From assembly GCA_019694875.1 (NCBI GenBank), contig JAIBBC010000002.1:868001-932000 (forward strand): DNA of 64,000 nt, written 5' to 3'. Every line of letters begins with the position of its first letter. Positions within the stretch are counted from its first letter, which is position 1. Origin of the DNA: Cyclobacteriaceae bacterium. Lineage in GTDB: Bacteria > Bacteroidota > Bacteroidia > Cytophagales > Cyclobacteriaceae. The notes beneath the pieces are model-generated. The model searched no databases. It had not been told where the DNA came from and saw nothing but the letters and a program-made list of their open reading frames with translations. The position numbers were made by a program, and so were the translations under genes. Below are positions 6,631-16,063 of this stretch, one piece after another.

Positions 6631-9009
6631 ATGTTAAAAAATCATTTGCTCATCCTCTTCAGAAATCTGAATAAGAACCGGTTGTTCGTATTCATCAACA
6701 TTGCAGGCCTGGCCATTGCCATCGGCTGCTGCGTAGTGGGATATTTCAACTTCGATTTCAATAACTCGTTCGATGAGGTTCACACGAATGCAGCATCGAT
6801 TTACCGGGTTAACGCGGTTCGCGAATACCAGGGCGCATCAACTTCTTACGGTTTGGTGCCGCTTCCGCTCGGAGAGATGGTCCGTCAGAATGTAAAAGAC
6901 GTGGAGATGTTCACCCGTGTCAGCGGAGGAGGCATGAACATTCGTATTGGTGATGAAATGTTCGGTACGAACTGCGCATACATCGATCAGGATTTCTTTA
7001 AGATGTTTTCGTTCGAGTTTATTCACGGAAGTGCTGCCGCGATGACCGACAAAAGCAAGATTGTAATCAGCGACCAGCTGGCCACGCGTTATTTCGGAAA
7101 TGAAAACCCGATTGGCAAAGCGGTTACAAACCTCGTGCACGGTGACGTCAAGAAAGAATACGAGATTGTTGGTGTTTATAAACTGGCCAAAAGAAACTCA
7201 AGCTTCGATGAAGACCTGTTCGCCCTGTACGATAACTACTGGGATGTTTCTCCGGAATTTGAAAACGGAGCAAACTGGAAAACCCGCAACGCGCTTTTTG
7301 TTTACGTTTCAGATCCATCACGAGTGGCTGCCATAGAAAAACAACTTCAGCCGTATACCGAAAACAACAATAAAGTACGCGAGGATTTTATCATCCGGGA
7401 GTTCAAGCTGGATCAGCTTAAAGGCATGGCTGTCCGCGATGAAGTGAGCCATCGACCGGGGGTAATTACCCGTCATGCTTCACCGCTATCGGCTGTGATT
7501 GGCTGTGCCGTAATGGGCGTTATCATGCTTTTGATTGCATGTTTCAACCTGACCAATACATCTATCGCGCTGTCATCCAAACGTTTAAAAGAGATTGGCA
7601 TCCGCAAAGTAATGGGCAGCATGCGCAAACAACTCATTGCGCAGTATATCGGTGAAACGCTGGTAATTTGCTTTATCGCATTACTGCTCGGCATAGTGCT
7701 GGCCGATAGTTTCCTGCTGCCAGCCTTTAATAAGCTCTGGCCGTATATGAAACTTGAGGCTCAATATCTAGAAAAGCCTGAATTCCTGATCGTCATGTTA
7801 GGCGTACTGGTATTTGCGGGAATTGTAGCCGGCAGCTATCCTGCATTTTATGTGAGCAAGTTTCATCCGGCTGCAGTGTTAAAGGGCCAGCAGAGGTTTG
7901 GAGGAAATGGGATCGCAACCTATGTGTTTCTGGGTGCACAACTCGTGCTCTCGTTGTCGGCCATCGTCTGTTCAGCAGGCTTTGTTGCCAATGCCCGCTT
8001 TCAGCGTGAGTTCGATATGGGCTATAATCAAAATGGAGTGATTTTTACGTTTGTCGATAATCGCTCGGAGTATGAAACTTATCGTAACGCGCTTGCCGGG
8101 AACCCCGAGATTAAATCAATCTCCGGATCACTTAATCATATTTATTCAAGCTATTATAACGATCCGGTCAAGCATGAGAGTCGCGAACTGGAAGCTAACA
8201 TTATGGATGTTGGTGACGACTACATGAAAACAGTGGGTATGACCCTGTTGGAAGGCCGGGATTTTATAAAAGATTCTGAAACCGATCGTAAAGAGTCTGT
8301 AATCGTTACGCAGGAGCTGGTACGCAAGTTCGGCTGGGATAAGCCGATTGGTAAAGAAATTATCTGGATGGACACCGTTAAGCTGTATGTGATTGGTGTG
8401 GCCCGTGACATTTACAGCATCTGGGAACCGCTTGAGCCAATGATACTCCGGTATTCCGACCCCGAGCGCGTGAATTATGCCATCGTAAGTACTTCGCCTG
8501 ACAACGTGCAGGAGGTAAACGCCTTTATGGAAAAAAAATGGAAGGAGGTTTTTCCTAACCGTATGTACAACTCCCGCTTTATGAACGCGGGTGCGGTTGA
8601 AGCTGACCAGGTTAATAAAAATATTCTTTGGATGTTTCTTTTTGAAGGCGGTGTGGCGCTGTTGTTATCCGTTACCGGATTGTTTACGCTTGTTTCACTG
8701 AATATTATTAAACGGATGAAAGAAATCGGGGTGCGGAAAGTACTCGGTGCATCGGTCGCTAATCTTTCCCGCATCATAAACAGTCAGTTTATCGTATTGC
8801 TGATGATTGCTTTGGTTATTGGCAGTTACTTTGGAATGTGGATATCCGATATCCTGATGGGATCCATATTTGATCATTACCAGCCGCCAACCATTATTAC
8901 GGCTGTTGTGTCGTGTGTGATGTTGATTATCGCATGTGTGCTCACCGTTGCTTTCAAAACATACAATACTGCGCGGATGAATCCCTCAGATGTACTGCGA
9001 AGTGAATAA
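6631..9009 (+). CDS. FtsX-like ABC permease, first of three
   Basis: This 792-residue inner-membrane protein starts at the ATG giving MLKNHLLILFRNLNKN; an upstream TTG-initiated extension overlaps the promoter and is unlikely. A first membrane helix (about 18-38) leads into a large periplasmic MacB-like domain (about 40-270). An FtsX domain follows, with the coupling motif KEIGIRKVMGS and the GSYPAFYVS loop. After it come a second periplasmic domain and a second FtsX domain with KEIGVRKVLGAS near the C-terminus. The duplicated layout with about eight helices is the usual Bacteroidota form, so one chain may supply both halves of the permease. It shares the ATPase at 5746 and lies 116 bases before the next permease. 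The substrate is unknown. Confidence 0.9.
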   Translation: MLKNHLLILFRNLNKNRLFVFINIAGLAIAIGCCVVGYFNFDFNNSFDEVHTNAASIYRVNAVREYQGASTSYGLVPLPLGEMVRQNVKDVEMFTRVSGGGMNIRIGDEMFGTNCAYIDQDFFKMFSFEFIHGSAAAMTDKSKIVISDQLATRYFGNENPIGKAVTNLVHGDVKKEYEIVGVYKLAKRNSSFDEDLFALYDNYWDVSPEFENGANWKTRNALFVYVSDPSRVAAIEKQLQPYTENNNKVREDFIIREFKLDQLKGMAVRDEVSHRPGVITRHASPLSAVIGCAVMGVIMLLIACFNLTNTSIALSSKRLKEIGIRKVMGSMRKQLIAQYIGETLVICFIALLLGIVLADSFLLPAFNKLWPYMKLEAQYLEKPEFLIVMLGVLVFAGIVAGSYPAFYVSKFHPAAVLKGQQRFGGNGIATYVFLGAQLVLSLSAIVCSAGFVANARFQREFDMGYNQNGVIFTFVDNRSEYETYRNALAGNPEIKSISGSLNHIYSSYYNDPVKHESRELEANIMDVGDDYMKTVGMTLLEGRDFIKDSETDRKESVIVTQELVRKFGWDKPIGKEIIWMDTVKLYVIGVARDIYSIWEPLEPMILRYSDPERVNYAIVSTSPDNVQEVNAFMEKKWKEVFPNRMYNSRFMNAGAVEADQVNKNILWMFLFEGGVALLLSVTGLFTLVSLNIIKRMKEIGVRKVLGASVANLSRIINSQFIVLLMIALVIGSYFGMWISDILMGSIFDHYQPPTIITAVVSCVMLIIACVLTVAFKTYNTARMNPSDVLRSE

Positions 9010-9125
9010 TTTTTTCTGAACGCTGTAACCACGGGTGGGGTAGCGGGCGTCTAACGATTACTTACCTAATCTTTTTGTTGGACAAATCGCCTTCCGGCCG
9101 TTGCCGGACGCTACCCTTTATCTTT

Positions 9126-11552
9126 ATGTTCAGAAATTACCTTAAAGTCGCGCTCCGGAATATTGTTAAGCACCGGACATTTTCATTCATCAACATCTTC
9201 GGCCTGGCCGTTGCCATGTGTGTTTGTATGGCCATTGTCATGATGGTGGCCGACCAGATGATGGTTGATCGCGACAATCCGTTGGCAGACCGTATCTATC
9301 GCATAAACACAATTCCTTACTGGAAAGACAATAATGGTCAGCCGGGTAATGAAACAGCATCAACCACATTGCCGCTGCGCGATGAATTGCTCACTAACTA
9401 TACAGGCATCAAAAAAGCTGTCCGGTTTATGCGGGGTTTTGGAAACACGTGGCTTGAGCTTGAGCCGAGCTTTGATGTAAACATTCCGGTGAGCGGTTAC
9501 TTCACCGATGCTGAAACACTGGAGATGTTTGATTACCAATTGTTGTATGGTGATATGCGTACAGCATTGGTTGAGCCGTACTCCGTAGTGTTAACCAAGC
9601 AGGCAGCGGAAAAGTTGTTCGAAAAGGAAAACCCGGTTGGCGAAACATTGAAAGTAGGGAACCTGGGCGTGTACACCGTTACAGGTGTCATCAAAAATAC
9701 GGATAAGCGTTCGCACATTGTTGTGGAGGCGTTTGCCAGTATCTCCACGGTACCCAGCCTCGAAAAGGCTGGCGTCATGACATCCAACATCGAGAATTGG
9801 GACAACGCCTATTCGGGTTGGGTTTATGTTCAACTGGCTGAAGGCACATCACCTGAAGATGTTCAGGCAACGCTTGTAAACGTTACGGACGATCATTTTG
9901 TTAAACGCAAATCGCAGGATGGTGACATCTTCCGGTACTCACTTCAAAACCTGCTCGACATTGTACCGGGCCCATTGCTGAATAACCCCATCGGACCGTT
10001 CATGCCATGGTATCTTATCTATTTCCTTTCATTTATTGCAGGCGTAATCCTGATAACCTCCTGTTTCAACTTTACCAATCTCTCTATAGCGCGTTCGCTT
10101 ACCCGAGCCAAAGAGATCGGAGTTCGCAAAGTTACCGGGGCGGTTCGCTGGCAATTGTTTGTACAGTTCCTGAGTGAATCGGTCGTGATTGCGTTGTTCG
10201 CACTCGTTCTTGCGCTTGCATTGATCTATGTAATCAAGCCACTTATTGCCGACCTCGCATTTGTTCGTCTCATGCGCTGGAACTTGTCGGCAAACTATGT
10301 GGTGTATGGTTTATTCCTGCTTTTTGCTGTAGCGGTGGGAATTATTGCCGGACTGTTTCCGGCCGGGGTATTGTCTGGCTTTCAGCCGATTAAAGTTCTC
10401 AAGAATATCGGCAATTCGAAACTGATGTCAAAAGTTGGATTGAGAAAGGTGTTGCTGGTTGTACAATTCTCCGTATCGATGATTTTTATCCTTACGGTGA
10501 TTGTGTTGTACAATCAGTTGAATTTATTTCTTCACAACGACAACGGTTTTGTGGTCGAAAACAAAGTCATCATCCATAAAGGAAATACTTCACTGGAAGT
10601 ACTCAAGCCTGAACTTGAAAAGCAACCTAGTGTGATAAGTGTGTCTGCTTCATCACACATACCCATGGCCGGTATGGTAAGAGGAACCGACATGCAAAAG
10701 CCCGGCACAGACACCTGGAGTAACCTTTCGTATTTCTCGGTGGATGAGGATTACCTGGACAACATGGGTCTTACGCTCGTTGCGGGGAAATTTTTTGACA
10801 AAGACGCGGGTGCATCTAACTCAAACTTTATTGTTCTGAATGAAGAGGCAGTGAAGTCGTACCAACTGGGCACACCTTCCGAAGCTATTGGCCAGCACCT
10901 GGTTTTGAAGAGTGATTCGAGCGAGAAACTCGTGATTGGTGTTGTTAAGAACTATTACCACGAATTGTTCACCGACAAACTCAATCCGTTGGGATTTCTA
11001 TACCTGCCGGAAGAATATTCATTACTTCAAGTATCTTATGCCGGTGATTTAAATGCAGCGAAGAAGTCGGTCGAGAAGGCGTGGGCGACTGTTAACCCGG
11101 GCTTAAAGGCGGATGTAAAGGAGTTTAAAGCTGAGATGGGTGTTCTCTATGAAATAATATTCGGAACGATGGTGAAAGTGCTGGGCTTCATTTCCATGCT
11201 TGCCATCATCATCTCGTGTCTGGGCTTGCTCGGCATGGCTACGTACACCATTCAGACACGCAAAAAGGAAATTGCCGTGAGAAAAATTTTGGGAAGCTCT
11301 AACCGATCGCTTGTTCTCACGCTATCAAGGGGATATTTAGCCCTGCTGCTGATTGCCATCGGGTTAGCCGTGCCGATTGGGTATTTCATTAACACGCTTT
11401 GGTTAGAGAATTTCGTGCTGCATGTAACGGTCGATGTTTTGACAATCGGGGCAGGGGTATTCATTCTGGGTGCCCTCGGGCTACTTACAATCGGGTCGCA
11501 AACGCTTCAGGCTGTATACCTTAATCCGGTAGAAAATTTAAAAGAGGAATAA
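9126..11552 (+). CDS. FtsX-like ABC permease, second of three
   Basis: This 808-residue paralogue of the flanking permeases starts at the ATG giving MFRNYLKVALRNIVKH. A 17-residue upstream extension (SGRCRTLPF...) is not family-like. It has an N-terminal helix (about 20-42), a periplasmic domain, FtsX domain 1 with KEIGVRKVTGA, a second periplasmic domain and FtsX domain 2 with KEIAVRKILGSS. The opening block FRNYLKVALRNI is almost the same as FKNYLKVAFRNI in the third permease, indicating tandem duplication followed by divergence in the periplasmic parts. I found no copy of the tandem dyads in front of it, so it is probably read from the upstream promoter. Confidence 0.9.
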   Translation: MFRNYLKVALRNIVKHRTFSFINIFGLAVAMCVCMAIVMMVADQMMVDRDNPLADRIYRINTIPYWKDNNGQPGNETASTTLPLRDELLTNYTGIKKAVRFMRGFGNTWLELEPSFDVNIPVSGYFTDAETLEMFDYQLLYGDMRTALVEPYSVVLTKQAAEKLFEKENPVGETLKVGNLGVYTVTGVIKNTDKRSHIVVEAFASISTVPSLEKAGVMTSNIENWDNAYSGWVYVQLAEGTSPEDVQATLVNVTDDHFVKRKSQDGDIFRYSLQNLLDIVPGPLLNNPIGPFMPWYLIYFLSFIAGVILITSCFNFTNLSIARSLTRAKEIGVRKVTGAVRWQLFVQFLSESVVIALFALVLALALIYVIKPLIADLAFVRLMRWNLSANYVVYGLFLLFAVAVGIIAGLFPAGVLSGFQPIKVLKNIGNSKLMSKVGLRKVLLVVQFSVSMIFILTVIVLYNQLNLFLHNDNGFVVENKVIIHKGNTSLEVLKPELEKQPSVISVSASSHIPMAGMVRGTDMQKPGTDTWSNLSYFSVDEDYLDNMGLTLVAGKFFDKDAGASNSNFIVLNEEAVKSYQLGTPSEAIGQHLVLKSDSSEKLVIGVVKNYYHELFTDKLNPLGFLYLPEEYSLLQVSYAGDLNAAKKSVEKAWATVNPGLKADVKEFKAEMGVLYEIIFGTMVKVLGFISMLAIIISCLGLLGMATYTIQTRKKEIAVRKILGSSNRSLVLTLSRGYLALLLIAIGLAVPIGYFINTLWLENFVLHVTVDVLTIGAGVFILGALGLLTIGSQTLQAVYLNPVENLKEE

Positions 11553-11554
11553 GA

Positions 11555-11579
11555 TTATGTGCAACCTTTGGCCACATAA
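11555..11579. repeat. Inverted repeat between the second and third permease genes
   Basis: TTATGTG and CACATAA form a perfect 7-bp inverted repeat around an 11-base spacer, in the 58-base gap between the two permease genes. No T-run follows, so it is not a convincing terminator. It could be an operator or an mRNA processing stem; chance is also possible. Confidence 0.35.
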
Positions 11580-11610
11580 CTTCGTCATGTTGTAAACCCG
11601 ATTTCCCCCC

Positions 11611-14022
11611 ATGTTTAAGAATTACCTGAAAGTCGCTTTTCGTAACATTTTAAAGTACAAGTTTTTCTCCCTGATCAACATCCTCGGGATGACCATCGGG
11701 GTGACGGCTTGCTTGCTGATTGCACTATACGTTACGTTTGAAACCAGTTACGATCGTTTTCACGAACAAGCGCATAAAATTTATCAGGTAGGACTGCATG
11801 CACGTCTTGGAGGCCAGGACATCATGACTTCGACTACGTGTCCGCCCATGGCCGAAGCGTTTGTGAAAGAAATTCCGGGCGTTGAGCAATCAACGCGCAT
11901 CGCGGAAGTGTGGGGATCGGGTGTTGTAAAATATGAGCCTAAAAATCTCATGTTCACGGAAGAGAAGATCTTCTATGCCGATTCCAACTTCTTTAAGTTC
12001 TTCAGCTTTCACCTGATCAACGGTGACCCTGAGAAAGTGCTGTTGGAACCCAACTCCGTGGTGCTTACCCGCGCTATGGAAACCAAATATTTCGGAACCG
12101 AATCAGGGATCGGCAAGTTGTTATCGATCGGGGGCCATGAAAAGACCTACAAGGTTACCGGTATCACAGACGATTGTCCTGAAAACTCACATTTCCGGTA
12201 CAACATGCTTGTATCATCCTCGTCTGGTGAACATTTGAAATCCACTGAATGGCTCAACAACTATCTTCATACCTACCTGATCATAAACGAAAACACTCCG
12301 ATATCCGCTATTGAAAACAAGTTTCCGGAATTAACGGGAAAATATGTGGGGCCGGAGATCGAAAAGTTCATGGGCGGCACACTGGAGCAAATGAAGCAGC
12401 AAGGTGGAGACTTTGGATATTTTTTAACTCCACTCACAGACATACACCTGAAATCCAAATCGCGTGACGATCTTGAACCCGGAGGCGATATTACCTACGT
12501 TTATGTATTCACTGCCATCGGGGCATTCATCATCATAATTGCGTGCATTAACTTCATGAACCTGAGTACGGCCCGTTCTGCAGGTCGCGCCAAGGAGGTT
12601 GGATTGCGCAAAACACTTGGTTCGTTACGCAGCCAGATGATCTTCCAATTCATGGCTGAGTCTATGATTTACAGTTTAATTGCGGTGTTGCTGGCCGTTG
12701 GACTGTGTTATCTGTTACTGCCATATTTCAATTTGTTGTCCGGAAGGCAACTGGGAATGGAGGCGCTCACCAGCACCGCATTCCTGCTGGCGCTTCTCGG
12801 TCTGGTTGTGCTGGTGGGTGTTGTGGCCGGCAGCTACCCTGCATTTTATATGACTTCCTTCAATGCAGTTGAAGTACTGAAGGGAAAAGTGCGCTCGGGC
12901 ATGAAGAGTAAAGGCATACGGTCAGGACTGGTGGTACTACAGTTTATGATTTCTATCGTGCTCATCATCTCAACGGCTGTAGTTTATCAACAGCTGACGT
13001 TTATGCAGGACCGCGACATGGGTATTGATAAGCACAATGTGCTGATCATTCACAGTGCTACACGTTTGGGCGACAATATAAACGCCTTTAAGACTGCGCT
13101 CGAATCTCAAACGGGTGTAGTCGCGGCCAGTTATACCAACAACAGTTTCCCCGGGGTTAATAATACAACCGTATTTAAGGCGGTTGGTTCTGAACAGGAT
13201 CATATCATGGGCCTGTACTATGCAGACTATGACCATCAGGAGGTAATGAAGTTTGAACTGAAGGAAGGAAGATACTTCTCAAAAGATTTCCCATCTGACT
13301 CCATGGCCATATTATTAAATGAAGCTGCGGTGAAAGAATTTGGTTATGATAATCCACTGCAGGAAGAAGTAATCTACAGTAACAACGGTACCAAAGAGAG
13401 GTTGAAAGTTATCGGTGTGTTTAAGGATTTCAATTTCGAGTCATTGAAAACGGAAGTCCGGCCCTTGGCAATTCGTGTTATCAATAAATCATGGCAGCTG
13501 ATGGTGCGCTATGAGGGCAATGCGCCAGATGCGGTTGCTTCCATCGAAAAACTTTGGAAAGTATATGCGCCTAACGAACCATTCGATTATGGATTTCTCG
13601 ACCAGAATTTTGACGAATTGTTCCGTTCAGAACAGCGCATCGGGCAACTGGCACGCGTGTTCTCCGGTCTGGCCATATTTATCGCCAGCCTTGGGCTTTT
13701 CGCACTGGCCGCGTTCACAACTGAGCAGCGGGCAAAAGAAATTGGAATCCGCAAGGCGATGGGTGCTTCTCCCGCAGGTCTTGTAATGCTGTTGTCGCGT
13801 GAGTTTACACGGCTTGTGCTGATTGCTTTTATACCCGCAGCCGGACTTGCGTATTGGGCCGTAAACGAGTGGTTGAACGGGTTTGCCTACCGGATCAGCA
13901 TGAGCCCGCTGATATTTATTGGCAGCGGTATAGCGGCAATTTCGGTGGCCTGGATTACCGTATCTTATCAATCCATTAAAGCAGCCGCGGCTAACCCCGT
14001 GGAATCGCTCCGGCAGGAATAA
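11611..14022 (+). CDS. FtsX-like ABC permease, third of three
   Basis: This 803-residue protein has the same double architecture: N-terminal helix (about 20-42), MacB-type periplasmic domain, FtsX domain with KEVGLRKTLGS and GSYPAFYMT, second periplasmic domain, and FtsX domain with KEIGIRKAMGAS close to the C-terminus. It is the last gene of the efflux locus. No further transporter component follows, and no outer-membrane TolC-like gene is present. Three large permeases served by one ATPase and one adaptor suggest either alternative substrates or mixed complexes. The family is certain and the substrate unknown. Confidence 0.9.
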   Translation: MFKNYLKVAFRNILKYKFFSLINILGMTIGVTACLLIALYVTFETSYDRFHEQAHKIYQVGLHARLGGQDIMTSTTCPPMAEAFVKEIPGVEQSTRIAEVWGSGVVKYEPKNLMFTEEKIFYADSNFFKFFSFHLINGDPEKVLLEPNSVVLTRAMETKYFGTESGIGKLLSIGGHEKTYKVTGITDDCPENSHFRYNMLVSSSSGEHLKSTEWLNNYLHTYLIINENTPISAIENKFPELTGKYVGPEIEKFMGGTLEQMKQQGGDFGYFLTPLTDIHLKSKSRDDLEPGGDITYVYVFTAIGAFIIIIACINFMNLSTARSAGRAKEVGLRKTLGSLRSQMIFQFMAESMIYSLIAVLLAVGLCYLLLPYFNLLSGRQLGMEALTSTAFLLALLGLVVLVGVVAGSYPAFYMTSFNAVEVLKGKVRSGMKSKGIRSGLVVLQFMISIVLIISTAVVYQQLTFMQDRDMGIDKHNVLIIHSATRLGDNINAFKTALESQTGVVAASYTNNSFPGVNNTTVFKAVGSEQDHIMGLYYADYDHQEVMKFELKEGRYFSKDFPSDSMAILLNEAAVKEFGYDNPLQEEVIYSNNGTKERLKVIGVFKDFNFESLKTEVRPLAIRVINKSWQLMVRYEGNAPDAVASIEKLWKVYAPNEPFDYGFLDQNFDELFRSEQRIGQLARVFSGLAIFIASLGLFALAAFTTEQRAKEIGIRKAMGASPAGLVMLLSREFTRLVLIAFIPAAGLAYWAVNEWLNGFAYRISMSPLIFIGSGIAAISVAWITVSYQSIKAAAANPVESLRQE

Positions 14023-14145
14023 ACTTTAAAGCCCTATATGTAACAGGCTCATAATGAGTGGCTTTTAAGAGCGAATATTAAATAATTGTTAAGACTTAAT
14101 CTTCCGGTAACGATTCGCTAATTTTCTATTCTTAACACACTCATC

Positions 14146-14409
14146 ATGACTAAGGATAAAACGCTTAAGAAAGAACTGCAGGCGAAGCTGACTGTTTCAA
14201 TGGAGCAAACAGTTACTCCGGTTGCCAAGGAAACAAAGAAGGTGAAGAAGCTGATCGATAAATCGTCTAAGAAAATTGCTACGGCCGTTGCCAAACAGGC
14301 GAAGCGGGAAGAGAAAGAAAGCAAGAAGGCTGCTAAGGCACTCGATAAAGACTTTGCAAAAAAAGTAAAGAAGGAAAAAAAGAAGGCTGAGAAAGCTACC
14401 CAGGCTTAA
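14146..14409 (+). CDS. Small lysine-rich basic protein
   Basis: This 87-residue protein has 28 lysines (about one third) with many Ala and Glu residues and repeated KK, KKA and KKVKK blocks. There are no cysteines, no membrane segment and only one proline, so a long charged helix or coiled coil is expected. The composition recalls histone-H1-like or nucleoid-associated proteins of some Bacteroidota, but no sequence motif supports that beyond composition, and RNA or ribosome association is equally possible. The start is the only good ATG, and the 123-base gap upstream could hold its promoter. Its stop overlaps the convergent lycopene cyclase stop by 4 bases. I judge it real because the frame is uninterrupted and compositionally coherent. 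Confidence 0.6.
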   Translation: MTKDKTLKKELQAKLTVSMEQTVTPVAKETKKVKKLIDKSSKKIATAVAKQAKREEKESKKAAKALDKDFAKKVKKEKKKAEKATQA

Positions 14410-15095
14410 GATTTCCTTCGCTGCAGCCACTCGAACAGCGATACATTCATAATCAACAATAACATCCCGTAGAAGGTGTCTTCTACGGGAATTGTTCCCA
14501 TCCTGATGCCGAGATTCTCGGCATTGTTGTACCAGACCACTTCGCCTTCAATAAAACTTCCTGTAAGAATTCCGTTTACAATGAAGAACGGTATCAGTAC
14601 GAAGATATACGCGAAATAGAACCGGCTCAGAAACGTAGCATGAGCGACAAACTCCAGTATACCGATATATGCGGCCAATCCTGCGAACGTAGTAACAGTG
14701 TACCACTTGTCGGTATTCAGTAATGCGAGCAACAGTGAACCTGCAATCAACACGATTGAAATCTTTCGCTGGTGCGGAGCGAAGTAATCTTTTGTAACCA
14801 GGTAATTCAATGCTTCATAGGTGAACACACATGCGTATGGAATGCAGATAAAGAATAATACTTCTTCAAGCGGAAGGCTTCCGAGATAAATTCCGCTTAA
14901 GTACTCAGGATTAAATCCCCAAACATTCAGCTGTGTAAACCACTCATCCCACACCAGGAAAATTATCCCGGGAATGAGAATCGCAATCCAAAGGTATTTC
15001 CATTTCTTTGAAAAATTAGCCTTCGGATAAAAGCTGAAAAGAAACGGGAATAAAATCGTTAGTACGTCAAGCAGTAAATACAAATATTGTTTCAC
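14406..15095 (-). CDS. Lycopene cyclase domain protein (CrtYcd type)
   Basis: This 229-residue integral membrane protein is the last gene of the carotenoid operon. It has about seven hydrophobic helices arranged as two similar halves, each with the acidic signature of the CrtYc/CrtYd family: PLEEVLFF in the first half and VPVEDTFYG in the second. These acidic residues are thought to drive proton-initiated ring closure of lycopene to beta-carotene, without FAD. The length matches single-chain fusions of the heterodimeric actinobacterial enzymes. It lies three bases after crtZ. The domain call is confident; beta-ring specificity is inferred from the hydroxylase next to it. Confidence 0.88.
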   Translation of the reverse strand: MKQYLYLLLDVLTILFPFLFSFYPKANFSKKWKYLWIAILIPGIIFLVWDEWFTQLNVWGFNPEYLSGIYLGSLPLEEVLFFICIPYACVFTYEALNYLVTKDYFAPHQRKISIVLIAGSLLLALLNTDKWYTVTTFAGLAAYIGILEFVAHATFLSRFYFAYIFVLIPFFIVNGILTGSFIEGEVVWYNNAENLGIRMGTIPVEDTFYGMLLLIMNVSLFEWLQRRKS

Positions 15096-15098
15096 CGG

Positions 15099-15593
15099 CT
15101 ACTGTGTTTGCTGACGTTCTTTTTTGAATATAAACTTTTTCGGCTCATAGCGTTTCGGAGCCCAGAGAAATCCGAATGCTTCACAACCCTCTTTGGTATG
15201 TTTTGCATGATGGATGTAGTGTGCATGAATCATACGTTGCAAATACCGGCTTCTGTTCTTGGGAAGCCAGCGGATTCGCTGATGAACGATAATGTCGTGA
15301 AAGATCAGGTAAAAGATTCCGTAACACAGAATACCAAGTCCAACGGCAAGCCCGTACGGGCTGTAATGCACAAGACTGAAATAATAAAACAGGCCGATCG
15401 AAGGAAGGCTGAATACAATCGCAAACAAATCGTTCTTTTCCGTCACGTGATGATGAACGGTGTGATGCGATTTATGCCAGACCCATAAAAATCCGTGCAT
15501 TACGTACTTATGCGTAAACCACGCCACAAACTCCCAGAACAAAAATGTTCCGATGGTAATCGCAGCACAAATCAAGATAACGGTCCAGTTCAT
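15099..15593 (-). CDS. crtZ: Beta-carotene hydroxylase (sterol desaturase family)
   Basis: This 164-residue membrane di-iron oxygenase is expected to hydroxylate the beta-rings of beta-carotene to give zeaxanthin. The histidine clusters that bind the iron pair are complete: HKYVMH, then HKSHHTVHHH, then HDIIVH, then HYIHHAKH. The downstream EAFGFLWAPKRYE segment is characteristic of the CrtZ group. It starts inside the 3' end of the SRPBCC gene (4-nt overlap) and is followed after three bases by the lycopene cyclase gene, implying translational coupling. Confidence 0.92.
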   Translation of the reverse strand: MNWTVILICAAITIGTFLFWEFVAWFTHKYVMHGFLWVWHKSHHTVHHHVTEKNDLFAIVFSLPSIGLFYYFSLVHYSPYGLAVGLGILCYGIFYLIFHDIIVHQRIRWLPKNRSRYLQRMIHAHYIHHAKHTKEGCEAFGFLWAPKRYEPKKFIFKKERQQTQ

Positions 15594-16063
15594 CCCTGCT
15601 CACTTTTGCGGAAGTATCGCTCCAATACTTCGTAACGATGATTAAAAATAGTGTTTAAGTCACGTTTCACAAACAGCCAGTGCGCGAGCGTACCCAGTGG
15701 CCCGAATGGAATTGCGTACGTAACTTCATCCGTCATCTCCACTCCATTCTCAACTGCTTTGAAACTGTGCTGATGATGCCAGATGGCAAACGGTCCTACA
15801 CGCTGGTCATCGACAAAATAATCAGGCTCCTGTACGTAGGTAATCTCTGTAACCCAGGTAACCGAAAATAATGGCAAGGCTTTTACTTTATACCGGATAA
15901 TCTGCCCGGGGTAGGCTTTCTCGCTTCCTGAGATATGCAGGATTCTGAAATTCATTTTTGCCGGAGTGATCTTGCTTAGATTCCGGGGCGTTGAAAAGAA
16001 TTCCCATGCTTCTTTCAGCGAAATGGGGAGTACCTGTTTTCGGATGATTGAATAAACTTTCAT
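15590..16063 (-). CDS. SRPBCC-family (START/polyketide cyclase-like) protein
   Basis: This 157-residue protein is of the helix-grip fold family, recognisable from the N-terminal pattern RKQVLPISLKEAWEFFSTPRNLSKITPAK and the late WxYEVLERYF-like helix. The fold forms a hydrophobic cavity. In carotenoid loci it may bind a pigment or lipid, but no catalytic residue is evident. It overlaps the photolyase gene by 4 nt upstream and crtZ by 4 nt downstream, so it is a fixed member of the operon. Family assignment is good; the precise role is unknown. Confidence 0.8.
   Translation of the reverse strand: MKVYSIIRKQVLPISLKEAWEFFSTPRNLSKITPAKMNFRILHISGSEKAYPGQIIRYKVKALPLFSVTWVTEITYVQEPDYFVDDQRVGPFAIWHHQHSFKAVENGVEMTDEVTYAIPFGPLGTLAHWLFVKRDLNTIFNHRYEVLERYFRKSEQG

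Noticed and set aside
9010-9125. A third copy of the two-dyad/sigma-54 arrangement before the second permease
   Set aside because: No GTTC-N6-GAAC pair and no TGGCA-TTGC combination found; only a lone TGAAC half-site.
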